The notes under the pieces were generated by a model. That model did not search any database. It was not told the origin of the DNA and was given only the letters and a program-made list of their open reading frames with translations. A program made the translations under genes and the position numbers. A DNA stretch of 64,000 bases from Fallopia convolvulus (taxonomy: Eukaryota; Streptophyta; Magnoliopsida; Caryophyllales; Polygonaceae), in NCBI GenBank assembly GCA_964016875.1, contig OZ024721.1, positions 873,001-937,000 on the forward strand. The letters run 5' to 3'. Shown here piece by piece: positions 29,858-41,700 of the stretch; position 1 is the first letter of the stretch, and every line of letters starts with the position of its first letter.

Positions 29858-32706
29858 ATGTCGTCGTCTTCAAGTTCAAGGGAATCCTACTTGTACGACT
29901 ACGAAAAGTCCATGCACAGAGCCATGGAAGAAATATTCCAGATTTTCCGGTCACCCGACGCCGAAGAGGACGCCTTTGAGTGCGTCGCTACTGATTTATT
30001 AGGATTGATGGATGCTCGGCTGGATCCACCGTTTGATATCATCTGTATCTACTCCTCTCCAAAAAGCAAGGAATCGATCATGGAAGATAAGGAATTCGAA
30101 GAACGGATGAAACTCATGTTCAATTTCCTCAAGTCCATATGCGAGCACTCCGTTTCCTGTGGATTTTCGAAGAGCATTGCGCTGCTCGCGCCAATTTGCT
30201 TATGGATTGCCGAATTGTTCATATTTGTGTTCTCCGAATTCGATTCCGTGATTCATAATTTGATGATGATAGATGTTAGGTCATTCGTGGATTTGATTTT
30301 GGGGCATGTTAGCTTGTGCTGTAGCAGCTCGAATGATGATGATTGTTCGTATCGGCTGCTTAGGCCGTTGGAGGATTTGCTGTTGATTTGGAGGACGAAT
30401 GAAAGGGTTCGATCAGTGGTGAAATCAACTTTCGCATCATTGAGCGATGAGATTAGGGTTAGGCTTTCTAGGGTTGGTCTTGAAGTATCAGAGCTATCTG
30501 GTGCTGTTTCAGCACAGCTGTTCTTGAGTAGAATGAGCTTGACTCTTCAAATTGAGGACGAGAATGCTACGATGTCGGATTTGGAAGGGATGATCAAAAG
30601 ATGGGGGGTTGCAACCTTAACTGGATTGAGAAATCTTGATCTTTTTTGTAAGTGCTGTTCTTAACTTCTTATTTACTTTTGATTATGTGTCTAGTTATGG
30701 ATTTGTTTGTATTACGGTATCGTGGCTGATGATTGAACATTAGGGTGCGTTTAGATTACACATTATGATGACTTTTATGATTTTGGATTAAATAGTGCAC
30801 AAGTTTATGTTGTCTGGAAACTCTAACAAGGCAGCGTTTCCATCTCGGAGACTCATTTCTTAGGGTATAATTATGGAAATGATGCGGTTTCTTGTGTCCA
30901 TTTCGTTATGGATTTGTTTGTATTAGCCTATCATTGCTGATGACTAGCATTTAGGGTGTGTTTGGATTACAACTATAAGAGATGATGTATGTGCACTTAT
31001 AATGCCTATTATGTGGTAAGATCATCAACAGCATTAGGATTTAGGATTGCTGTATTCCTGCTTCTTAATTAGAACATTCACAATTTCTTCATTATTTGTC
31101 TATATTGATAGTCTAATCATTGACTAAGACCTTATCAATTTATCTGTAGATTTCCATAATTGTTGCTAAACTCTTTTTTCATGTATCAAAACAGTCACGC
31201 TGCTGGAAATTCTACTTGAGCAACAACCTTTCACTAGTATATTGGTAGGGTGTATGTGTAGTCTTTTTTTTAATATCATAATAGATACAATTTAGAATCC
31301 ATTGGCTTTTTCCTTGTGCTTTAATTTTTTTTTAAGAAAGTTAAGATCATTTTTACACTACTGCAGAATTCTGAATCTTCTGGTATTGGGGTTTCGCTGA
31401 GGAAAGTTTTGTACGACGTCATATTGGTGGATTACACTTTCCTTGACCTTGTGCAAAGTGTGGATAACCGTTCATCCGTGCAATTGAAGAACATTGCTTT
31501 GATGAGACTAATAGTATATTTTGAAGCCGTGGAGTTCTTCAGGTTTGAGAAAGTTTGTGAAAAACTTTATTTACAAATCTGTCATTGCAATAATCCTGTT
31601 CATACATTGCCGTGTCTCCAGGGAAGAGGGAGAACATACTAAGGCAATCTCGTGTGAAAGTGCATTTTCTACCTCTCGACTATCTACTCAAATTCTCAAG
31701 TTGGTTCCAAGCAGCGTAGGGCTGAACAAATGCAAGCGAAATGGAACCTCCCCTAAAGCCTTTCTAAGTGAGATTTTTGCTACATATGGTGACTTTAGAT
31801 TCTATTGTGATTTTTGAATATTTATCTTGGGGAATTATGCAAAAGTGCAAAACCATATACAGAAGAAAAACCACACGGTAAATAGGTATTTATAAAGAAC
31901 CACCTTTAATAATAACTCGGTTAGTTAATCACCCACTGCCTTGATTTGCCTCTTAGTAGACCAGTTAGTGCCCCAGAAATGAAGCTTAAACGAGGAAGAT
32001 GAAAGGGTATTCTAGACTTCTTCCATAGGGAGGCAATTCGTTATTATATGGGTGGCTTTCAACTATGTTACTCGGAAATCCTAATAGGACAGCATTTCTC
32101 GTTTCCATTTTGTATTGGAAACTCTGAAATCCATTTTCTAGTGTAAAACTATGAGATCAATACATTGCTTACATCTCTGTGTTGTTTCCATTTCCCGTAT
32201 CCGTGTAACAGATTTCAATAGTTCCCTCTTTTCATGCAATGTGAATTTAAACAATATCTCATAATGCAGTGTGGTTGCTAGAACTAGAGCGCCATGGAGT
32301 AAGAGTATTTTCTCATAACACTATAAAGTACGCTGAGAACCTCTCACTTAAACTGTGCAAACAAGCCCTTGATCAACCAGTACAAGATCAGGCAGAAGAT
32401 GAACACATTGATGTAGACAATGACAGTATTATGATCTCCATTGACGAAGTAGGGGAAAAAGAGGTTGAGAATGAGGAAGAACTTGATAAAATGAGCAATG
32501 CGTTCATCGCTGTCACAAAAACCGGCCCAATTGGCAAGGGGAAGAAGAAACTGAAAAGATCAGTTGCTACTGATGATTATGATGATGATGATGTCTTAGA
32601 TTCTTCAGAAGGGGAGTCTTCTTTAGATGATGATTGCAAGAGTAACTCCTCAAATGATGCAGAAATGTACGAGGACCGAAGAATCGAAGACGGAATCAGT
32701 ATATAA
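29858..32706 (+). CDS. Conserved-looking protein of unknown function with acidic C-terminus
   Basis: Five exons join in frame with GT-AG introns: 29858-30647, 31195-31244, 31367-31542, 31622-31767 and 32270-32706, giving about 532 residues. Exon 1 alone encodes 263 residues without interruption. It has a Ser-rich start (MSSSSSSRESYLYDYEK), a helix-rich body, and hydrophobic patches such as IALLAPICLWIAELFIFVFS that could be buried helices or a membrane segment. The last exon is strongly acidic (VGEKEVENEEELDKM, DDYDDDDVLDSSEGES), with a short basic patch KGKKKLKR that could act as a nuclear signal. I do not recognise a named domain. The upstream ATG is preceded by an untranslated, coding-poor leader. 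Exon phase and the long first exon make this a real gene; its role is unknown. Confidence 0.75.
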
Positions 32707-33112
32707 ATTTGAAGGTAATCTCTCATTTTGTTCATGGTAGCCAAGTCAAATGTGTCTTCATTTTGCTAGTTTCACTGTTTCCTAATAGTATATCTATTAT
32801 GAACGGGGAAAACAGTGCTATGGTTTTTAGGAAATTCATTTAAATTTTGTTGGTCACATAAAAAATCTCCTGGCCTAGCTGGGGAGCACCGACACTCTAA
32901 TCTGTCGACCTAGGACATTAGATTAAGAATGTGTTTTGCAAACATGATGATAATTGATATAAAAGTTGGTGATAAGGTTATTGATAAGACATAGGATGAT
33001 TGATACAGGTGATAAGATTTTGACACTAAAAACCCATTATAATTATGTAAAGTGTATATGGACTATGGTATGCTGATTGCTGTCAAATACAATACTAAGG
33101 TTCTGTTACATA
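32707..33112. other. 3' flank of the unknown gene
   Basis: Likely contains the 3' UTR. No other feature seen before the hAT MITE. Confidence 0.4.
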
Positions 33113-33504
33113 TAGGGGTGCTCAACGTTAACCTATACCGAAACCGGACCGGACCAAAAAAAGTTGGACCCGGACCGAACCGTGATGTTCTAGTCCGGTC
33201 GTCGGTCCCTAATATTTACTATCTAGGGATGTCGGCTTCCGGTCCGGTCTAAAGCCGGCAGTTTTTCTGGGTTGGACCGGATTAGTATTTTTTAAATATT
33301 TATTAATGACTTTTGTAAATTATTAATAATAATTATTACATGTAAACTCTTATATATGTCGGTCTGATCTGGTCTAAGAGACTAAGACCAGTCTAGTCTT
33401 GCTATCTTGGGTCCACAGTCCACACCCTTAAAATTCTTGGTCCACCGGTCTAGACTAGAGTGGAATTTTTGTCCGGTCTAGTCTAGACCGGATTCACAGT
33501 CCTA
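33113..33504. mobile_element. hAT-type MITE, 392 bp
   Basis: Starts TAGGGGTGCTCAACG and ends with the reverse complement of TAGGACTGTGAATCC. The flanks GTTACATA (33105-33112) and GTTATATA (33505-33512) match at 7 of 8. The interior is full of CCGGACCGG / CCGGTCTAG-type subterminal repeats in both orientations. Noncoding. Confidence 0.75.
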
Positions 33505-33555
33505 GTTATATAAAATGTGATACCTTAAAAATCCAATCTCTAATTTCTTGTGGAT

Positions 33556-33842
33556 TAGGGTTGTTCAACTGGTTGATCCGTTAAAAAAAAAATTAATTGA
33601 CCCGTGACCCGACTCGTAACCCGGGTTACGGGTTTTACGGGTCGAACCGTTTGACTAGGTCAAAAAATATATATATAAAATAATAATATTATTATACTTT
33701 TATACAAAAAATATATAAAAATAATAACATTACGAGTTACGGGTTTTACGAGTCAACCCGTAATTCCAAAAATCTTGACCCGTGATCCGACCCGTAAATT
33801 ATGGGCCGGGTTACGGGTCAACGAGCATTTTGAACAACCCTA
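33556..33842. mobile_element. hAT-type MITE, 287 bp, perfect 13-bp TIRs
   Basis: Terminal inverted repeats TAGGGTTGTTCAA / TTGAACAACCCTA are perfect over 13 bp. Flanks TTGTGGAT (33548-33555) and TTGTGGTC (33843-33850) share six of eight bases. The interior has GACCCGTGACCCGACCCG-like repeats in both orientations around an AT-rich core. Confidence 0.8.
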
Positions 33843-34291
33843 TTGTGGTCGGTGGATATTGGAATTTAGGAAACAAGAATTTTAATCAAATGCGATTTTG
33901 TTTTTGGTGGATGATCAAATGCCATCTTTTTTTTTTTTTTATGAACCAAATGCCATCTTATTACTACACAATTGGGAATCTAGCTCGACATTGATTGACT
34001 CCCTTGTGTAATTACATGTTTTGTCAAACACACCCTCCTCTCCCTCGTTTCATTTTCTTATTTTTGATTGACTCCTTAAGCAAACCTAATGAGATATAAG
34101 TTTTAAATTGATATTGATTGGACATTTGATCCCGTTTGAAACTTTGAATATTATTGGTTATGGTACATTAACTTTGATTAAAATTTGATCAAATAATTAA
34201 GGGTTGATCACAAGATTCGAGTTTGAATCTCCTAAATAATATGTATGGATAAATTGATATTGGTTCGAAGTATTTTTGCCTTCCAATATTT

Positions 34292-34733
34292 TTCTATTGG
34301 ATCTTCCATCGTTCCTTTTACTGAACATAATGAAGAGAATCGAGCTTTAATGAATTCAAATATCCAACGTCAAGCTATCTGTTTCGCTTTTGCATTTTGA
34401 GAAGTGCATTGATGGAATTGGGTTGGAACGACAAACGACTCTTGATTCAGGGGTTCTTACTATATAACCTAAAGTGAAGGAAAGATCATTTCTACTGGTA
34501 CTAATATGATAATTTTATCGGGTAATAGCTATGTATTAACGTTCCAACAAAAATACTTTGGATTATACGAAGTCAATGCATTAAAATGGACAAATTTTAG
34601 CAGAAAAAAGTGTATTAGCAGCTTTATATGCTATGGGAATGTTACAATTTTGAAGATGATATGCTCATTAGTGAGCGCCTTGTATATACAAATATTTATA
34701 TATTTTTTACATACGAAAACTTGAAATTTAGAT
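34292..34733 (+). pseudogene. rpoB: Nuclear copy of plastid rpoB fragment (NUPT), decayed
   Basis: Reading all three plus frames recovers a colinear stretch of the plastid RNA polymerase beta subunit: [48 protein letters not shown]-like sequence, KIIST..MIILSGN, MYQRSNKNT (after a stop), and LISERLVYTNIYIFF. These are separated by frameshifts, stops and small deletions. Plastid rpoB encodes the core catalytic subunit of the plastid-encoded polymerase; this copy cannot be functional. Identification is from remembered family motifs, not an alignment. Confidence 0.75.
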
Positions 34734-34735
34734 TC

Positions 34736-35255
34736 ATGTGATAGGTTAAGAAAGCTCCTTAAACTTTATGTATGGATAAATTGATATTGGCTCATCGAAT
34801 CGGATAATTCATGAGACGATCCGAAAAAAGAGTGGAAAAGAAAGTTTAATCACAAAATAAATAACTTTATATTTTGATGTCGGTCGAATATTCGAAGGTT
34901 CGGTCTTCTTGGATTAAATCGGCTAAATCATTTTTATTTGTCAAACATATTAGGCGAACATTCACTATTACAATGATGTAACAATGAGCCATTAATTAGT
35001 AGGTGAGCCCCAGTTAATAATTACAAATTTAGTGTTAAAGGATTAATAAAGTCTAAAACTAAAGACAATAACACCTCACCTTTGGTCAAAATCATCATAC
35101 AGGCCAACCTAAAAGAAGATAAAGAAATGGGGCCATGTTTAACATTTGGCTTATTAATAAAACATATGGTAATCTACCAAAAAAAAAAAAACATATGGTA
35201 ACCATGATTGTTTGTGCTGCAAGTATTTACTTGTAGTGCAAGGTTGAATTTTCTT
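34736..35255. other. Intergenic, no gene seen
   Basis: AT-rich spacer between the plastid-derived fragment and the retroposon. Two ACATATGGTAA(C/T)C-like segments around 35163 and 35192 form a short direct repeat. Nothing else identified. Confidence 0.4.
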
Positions 35256-35264
35256 TTGCATAAT

Positions 35265-35652
35265 GGCTCGTACTTATTTATGTACTATTTTTCAAAGAGT
35301 TGGAGCGGCGGTCGACATATATCGGATTGAGTTGTACTAGGCCAAGTCACTTGGTGCTTTGAGGCTTCTGAAGATCTTTCATCTCGGTGGAGGGAACGTC
35401 AGCTGTCCATTTCGCACACCCCTGGATGGGTTGACTTGATGCCTGCGACGCTTCTTTTAGTGCTTTACTCACCCCGATTTCGATCTCCTTTGCTCTTTCT
35501 TTCGAGCATTTGTACTATCTTTAGTCATTTCTGCTTGTCTTGAGTGTTTTTTGTTGACCCTCCTAGTCGTTTTTGGCTGTCGTTTTTTAACGGCCTCTTA
35601 GACTACCATTCTTGTTTGGTACTCCGAACTCTTACCAGTTTCAAAAAAAAAA
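35265..35652 (+). mobile_element. Retroposon with 9-bp target duplication and poly(A), LINE-end family (copy B)
   Basis: A 388-bp insert ending in a poly(A) run and flanked by TTGCATAAT at 35256-35264 and 35653-35661. It shares motifs with the repeats at 12960-13330 and 61330-61570 (GGAACGTCAGCTGTCC, TTCGCACACCC, TTTACTCACCCCGA). Noncoding; it behaves like the 3' end of a LINE or a SINE mobilised by one. Confidence 0.75.
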
Positions 35653-35661
35653 TTGCATAAT

Positions 35662-36326
35662 TTTAATATCATTGGTAAAAAAAACTTTTTAATGAGCTAA
35701 AATTTTTTTACATTTGTAATGCACATATCATGAAGATATTATTTTATTTTATAAAATTGTTCATTAAATTATGTCAAGGCATGCCATTCTCACACATTAC
35801 ATTAAAGTATGGTGATTGGTGAAACATGCAACACCTTACCTATTATTGATTATTTCATTCATTAATATAATCTATATACATCCATTTTCATATCTATTTG
35901 AATCAAAACTAAAAATCCATTTTATAATATCTAAATCTAACTTGACTATGTAATGCTAACACTTGTACTGGTTATTTCATTATAATAATATTTATGACCA
36001 TTCTAACTTAATGACATTTGTAAGGTATGGCATGAAGACTTTTATTTTTTATATAATTGATCATGAAGATATTATTTTGTAAGACATGGCATCACACTCA
36101 TTAATTTAAAGTACGGTCAATATGCAATATCTTAGAGCATATTTAATAGTTTTTTTTTTAAAAAAAATCTTCAAAATGGAGAATAAACAAAATCATACAT
36201 TTTACTTTATTTGAGATTTCAATTTAACAGTTTCCTCATTTTATAAAAATTAATATTTTCTCTATTTTAGAGAAGCTAACATTTTTTCTATTTTAGAATT
36301 ATTTAATTTATTTGGAAAATCTATAA
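35662..36326. other. Intergenic, no gene seen
   Basis: Strongly AT-rich spacer with a loose internal duplication (CATGAAGATATTATTTT at about 35731 and 36063). No coding sequence. Confidence 0.4.
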
Positions 36327-36335
36327 AACTAAAAA

Positions 36336-36511
36336 CGATTTTTCTAACCTATGCCCCAAGGACATAGGTTAAGACACTTGAAATGGAAAGATTTTGTTGA
36401 TTTTTATCATATGGGGTAAGTTAATTTTTTCTAATAGGGTTCATTTATTTCCATATAGGGTTTTAGTTTCTTAAATAAGAATGCTTAACAGGGCATAGGT
36501 TAGAAAAACCG
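36336..36511. mobile_element. Mutator-type MITE, 176 bp (copy 1)
   Basis: Ends CGATTTTTCTAACCTATGCC and the reverse complement CGGTTTTTCTAACCTATGCC, flanked by a perfect 9-bp duplication AACTAAAAA at 36327-36335 and 36512-36520. A 9-bp duplication points to the Mutator superfamily. A second copy of the same element is at 57905-58068. Confidence 0.85.
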
Positions 36512-36520
36512 AACTAAAAA

Positions 36521-37347
36521 ACACCCCAAATAGCTCAAAAGTCTAAATTTCATGATTTTAGAAACGGTCCATCTAATGTATGTTCATGGACACACAATAA
36601 CTATGCTCATTTTGTAAAATATTTTAAAACTATTTCCTAAATTAAAATTAATAAACTCTTTTAAAAAATTAAAACTATTTCCTTTCTTCTAATACATGTT
36701 TACCATTGGCAAAAAAAGAAATTCCCTTTTAGAAAAGATGCTATTACCTATTATGGATTATTTAGAAAATATGTTGGAGATGCTATTACCTCTTATGGAT
36801 TATTTCGTTCAATGATAAATTATATACATTAATTTTCATATTTATATTTTTTTTAAAGGCTTTTTCATTTTCATATTTATATAAATCAAAACAAAAAAAA
36901 TTCATATTTTATAAGATCTAAATAGCTACCACTAAACCGGCCAATTGTTTCAAAATTCATTAATCCAATTTTATCCCGTCACGGTGACGTAAAAAATCCT
37001 TACTACGCGATGCTGCCATCTGACCGACAAAAAGATGGGCACGACGAGAAGCAAAACGACGTCGTGGCGGATCTTTCCCAGAGCTGAATATTTTATTAAT
37101 TTTGACCCGTCACAAGCTTCCATCTCGCAGAGAAGCAATAGAGAACCCAAAAACGTCGGTGGGAGGTTAAACCGGAGGGATCTTCGGAGATTGCAGAGAG
37201 AGAGATCGAAATCCCCACACCATCTCCGTATAAAAGGGATCAGAGTTTTCTCCAACGCTCAGGAGGAAGAGAGAGAAACGAGAGCCAGATTGAGAGAAGC
37301 CGAGCAGAGAGGGCGGCTTTCCGACAACCACAGAGAGCCGTTGGCCG
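36521..37347. other. Spacer and NDL promoter/5' UTR region
   Basis: The first 400 bp are AT-rich with no gene. From about 36970 the sequence becomes GC-richer and purine-rich (GAGAGAGA tracts), as in a plant 5' UTR leading to the NDL start at 37348. A 114-codon frame over 37035-37379 and its antisense 94-codon frame are judged to be untranslated leader. Confidence 0.45.
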
Positions 37348-40300
37348 ATGGCCGAGTCGTCAGATTTCGTTTCGATTGATGTAGATTCCGTCTACTTTGG
37401 TGGAAAGGTGATTTCTCTCGGTTTTGCTGTGTGGATTAATGGAGTTAATTCGATTTCAGGATTGTGTGGATTGATTGATTGATTTTCAGCTGGCATTGTT
37501 GTTTTCCTGATGAAATGTAATGCTTATCGTGTCGGTATGGCCTAGGGTTTTGGTTTTGGTTTTGACCTGGTGCTGTTCATTCCTCTGCCAGATCTGGTTA
37601 CTTTTCTTTTCCTCTTTCTGAATCTGTTTCGTCTTTTCTGACTAGTAAAATATCCGTTTTTCCAGAATTTGTTTTTAATTTTTCTAGCTGACTGTTCTAA
37701 TTTTAATAAAAATGGCCGCTCTCTGGTTTGCGTTAGGTAGTTCAGGCCAGTTGAAATTGGGCTATTTTGAGCTCATTTTTACTTGTTTGGGGCTTGCGAA
37801 AGTGCGGATTTAAGTGGTGATGTTGTGCAATTTATTGATTTCATTTGTCCAATTCCTTGTTCTGGCAATTTTGCTTTTGAACTTGTTTGGTAAGACCTAA
37901 AGACGGAATGCCAAATTTCGTAGCAATTGGAATATGAATCTTCTTACAAGAGTGCAATAAGAAGTGTCCAACTGAGTGTGAAATAAGTCGGCATCTTATC
38001 AAGTACAAGCGAATGAATTGAAAACCTTCTTTGAGCAATTGTGTTGCCTTAATATTTTCGTGGACCATGGTTCATTCTATATTTCAGACTAGCTTTCCCT
38101 TTGTGATCTACCTATTGTAATATATTTTTAGAAAATATTCTGTATAATAAATTGTGTTGCATAGTCTTAGTAAATAGTAATGTAAATTTCCTGCAGCTAT
38201 GATCATTAAATACATGAAATGGGTAACTATGCATTGATTTGTTTGTACAGAATGAACATATGCTTTAAGCTATATGCCTATATGTAGGTGCTTTATTCTA
38301 ATTTAGTTGCCTCTTTTGTAATCTTGACAGGAATATCATATAAAAACAGGCCACGGCTCTCTGTCTGTAGTTGTGTATGGAGATCGAGATAAGCCAGGCT
38401 TGGTGACCTATCCTGATTTGGCTTTAAATCGTGAGTAGTAAATTTTGAGCCGAACGTTTTTTTTCAGTTGTAGTTTTTTGTTTGCTGGGTAGGAATAAAC
38501 TGTAGTAACTTTGCAATAGGCTTCCTTTTGCTGTTTAGGTATATTTTTGGCTGAAATACATGCTTTTGCAGATATGTCTTGTTTCCAAGGACTCTTCCTT
38601 TTAACTGAGGCTGCTTCTTTGCTGCTCCACAATTTTTGCATTTACCATATCATTCCTCCTGGACATGAGGTCTGTAAGTTTATGCTACCTGTTCTTCTGT
38701 TGATTTTTTCTTAAAGATTTCTTGGTCAGACACATGATTGCATTTTGCCTTATCCTGTTACTCACATTTATGGCATGCCACTCTTGTCAAGAGTTCTTGC
38801 AGTTAGGAGCAGCTGCAATCTGTCCTGATGATCCTGGACTATCTGCAGAAAACCTAGCTGATCAGATCCTCGAGGTTCTCAACTTCTTTAGGTAATAATT
38901 TACTATATGGAATGCAAGTAATTCTGCAATTTGTATGGATTGCTATTCTTACATAAGAAATGCAAGCTTCTTGCTATTAATGGATGTATATCCTGATGTT
39001 TTACACAGGCTTGATGCTGTTATGTGCATGGGAGTAACAGCAGGAGCTTACATCCTTAGCTTATTCGCAGTATGTCCTTAGGTGAAAAGTGTTGAAGTTT
39101 TCCAGTTTTCCTGATACTTACTTATTATAGTTTTATGAACAGATGAAGCATAGAGAACGCGTCCTTGGTTTGATACTTGTGTCACCACTCTGTAAAGCTC
39201 CTTCATGGACGGAATGGCTTTATAATAAGGTGAATTTATTTTCTGATTACATAGTCGTGACTCGTGGTGAAATAGCTGTACCTTAAATAATAAAAACTGA
39301 CCTAGTGATTTCGAACTGCAGCTGATGTCAAATTTGCTCTATTTTTACGGGACGTGTGGCTTGCTGAAAGATTGTCTTCTGAAGAGGTACTTCAGTGAGG
39401 TATTGCTGTGATTTCAGTTACTCAATGTACCTCAATTTACATTATTTCATCATATTCTACATCATACATATGACATGGCTTCTTAACCTGCAGGAACTTC
39501 GTGGTACAGATGAGATCCCTGAATCAGATATAGTTCAAGCATGCAGAAGGGTTAGTATTATCTTCAGTTTTTGTCCCTACTTAAAATATTATAAATTGTG
39601 GTATCTTTGCAACCTTATTCAATCATTTGTCAATTGCCAGAGTCTAGATGAGAGACAAAGCACAAACATCATGCAGTTCCTTGAAGCAATGAATGGGTAA
39701 CAATTTTACTTGTACAATATGCGCGATATCCATGTCTTGTTTGCAGCTGAGCTCTGTGATCTAAAGCTCTTTATTCTAAAATTTTCAGGAGACCTGACTT
39801 AAGTGAGGGTTTAAAGAAGCTAAGGTGCCGGACACTAATATTTGTTGGAGATGAATCACCATTCTACTCAGAGGCCATACAAGTGATGTCCAAAATAGAC
39901 AAAAGATGCAGTGCTTTAGTTGAGGTATGCAATGCCAGTTACTGCTACTAAACTATTTTAATAATTTCAGACTAGTTCTTCAACTTGTATCATTTGTGTG
40001 AAATGCACCTTCTGCCTAATTCATTATCCAAGACCCAAACTACAACCAAGGACTAACTCATTAATACTACCTTTGTTTAGAAAAGATTCTCATTTTAGCC
40101 TTATTTTTTTGTTAAAGAAATAATTGTCATTCTAGAATTTGAAGGAATGAATTGAATTTTGGTTGGTATGGAGGTTTTTTTATTGAAATTACTTATATTG
40201 ATTCTTTTCATGTAAATCCTATGTATCCTTCAGCTAAAAAGAAAATTGTACATGACACATTCTAAATTTTAGAAAAGATCATCATTTTAGCACCTTTCCT

Positions 40301-40921
40301 CAAACTTACAACTTATTTAATACCCATCTTATCTATAGCCAATGAATAAAGAGAATTTGTCAATCAACAAACCATTACCTAAAATCCTAAAACGACATAC
40401 ATTTGCTAACAAGCTTACAAGGCTAAAATGACATAATCTTTTCTGTATGGAGGCAGTAGTATTATAGTTCATTTTTGAACCAATTATGCTGATGGTGGGA
40501 AATGGATCTACAAAGAAAATTGTACATAACACATTCTAAATTTTAGAAAAGATAATCATTACCTAAAATCCTAAAATGACAAACATTTGCTAACAAGCTT
40601 ACAAGGCTAAAATGACTATCTTTTCTGTATGGAGGCAGTAGTATTGTAGTTCATTTTTGAACCAATTATGCTGATGGTGGAAAATGGATTTACAAATAGG
40701 TACAAGCTTGTGGATCATTGGTGACACAAGAGCAGCCTTATGCAATGCTAATCCCCTTGGAATATTTCCTCATGGGATTTGGATTCTACAGACCTCTTCA
40801 AATCAGCGGGAGTCCGAGGAGCCCTCTCTGCCAGACTTGTATCTCGCCCGAGCTCCTCTCACCGGAGAGCATGGGCTTGAAACTAAAACCGATAAAGACT
40901 CGGGTTTCGCTTGAGGTATAG
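37348..40921 (+). CDS. NDL: NDL protein (N-MYC downregulated-like, Ndr family)
   Basis: Plant NDL proteins bind the G-protein beta-gamma dimer and affect auxin transport; they have an alpha/beta-hydrolase fold without enzyme activity. Eleven exons join in frame: 37348-37407, 38331-38430, 38572-38669, 38803-38891, 39009-39069, 39143-39229, 39322-39399, 39494-39550, 39641-39696, 39789-39924 and 40700-40921. They give 347 residues, the usual plant length. Recognisable blocks are [51 protein letters not shown] and [14 protein letters not shown], then [18 protein letters not shown]. The position of a hydrolase nucleophile reads GVTAG rather than GxSxG, consistent with a non-catalytic member. Exon 3 uses a GAG|GTCTGT donor; the nearby GTAAGT would break the frame. 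Intron 10 contains a tandem duplication that reaches the real acceptor. The gene appears intact. Confidence 0.93.
40247..40698 (+). repeat. Tandem duplication inside NDL intron 10
   Basis: Two copies (about 40247-40512 and 40520-40698) share TTGTACAT(G/A)ACACATTCTAAA, TTGCTAACAAGCTTACAAGG, GGAGGCAGTAGTATT and TGCTGATGGTGG. The first carries about 90 bp more in its middle. Each ends in GGAT(C/T)TACAAA; only the second continues to TAG and the functional acceptor at 40699. Confidence 0.85.
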
Positions 40922-41456
40922 CAGTCAATGCTCAAGGTGAATGCTCTCTAGCTTCTCTTTTTTTACTCTCTTGCAATGTATTTTTCTTTTTTTTGATCAT
41001 CTTTTTTTGGGGGATGTTTGGAGAGAATAGAACCAAGTTTGGAGGAGTTTGTGTAGATACAATACAAAGGGGAGTTGATGAATGAATGTAAAAGCAAAGA
41101 AAATGAAAGAGAGAGACACCTAAGGATTGGGTGGGATTTGATTCAATTGTAGTCATTTATAGAGTGGAAAAAAATCCTCCCTTTTAGGGGTAATACTTTT
41201 GTAAATGATGGTGGTAACTTTATCAAAGGGAATAATTATGAAGAGTAAATCATGAAAATTTATAGTTTGTTCTCTTGTTTATGGATGGTGAACTGTCATT
41301 TACCTTAGTCGGACTGTAATTCGTGTATAGATGAAGTGTTTTGGAGTGGCAATTTTGCTCTAGTGTATTAAGTTGCATTAAGTTATATAAACACATTTGT
41401 TTGGTCTTAGTGATGAATGTTAAATGTGACAAATTGTTATTGTAGATACTTGTAAG

Positions 41457-41700
41457 TAGGGTTGAACATCGGTTCAAAATTGAACCAAACTGACAAAACC
41501 CGAGTGGAATTGAAAACCGAAATTTCATTTAAAGTGAACTGAATTGGTTCGATTTTCGATAAATAGAAGATTATTCTTTAGAAAATTCGAACTGAACCGA
41601 ACAGAAATCGAATTTTGAAAAATTCCTAAACTGAAATCGAACTAAATATTTAGTTCGGTTCGGTTTAATTTTGGTTTGAATTGACCCATGCTCGGTCCTG
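41457..41700. mobile_element. Probable hAT-like MITE, diverged ends
   Basis: Left end TAGGGTTGAACATCGG; right end reverse complement CAGGACCGAGCATGGG (11 of 16 match). The interior has GGTTCGG / CCGAAC-type repeats. Flanks share only a weak CTT..., so the call rests on end similarity and subterminal motifs. Confidence 0.45.

Noticed and set aside
37035..37379. 114-codon plus-strand frame overlapping the NDL start
   Set aside because: The conserved NDL start (MAESSDF) is in another frame and splices correctly; this frame is purine-rich leader sequence.
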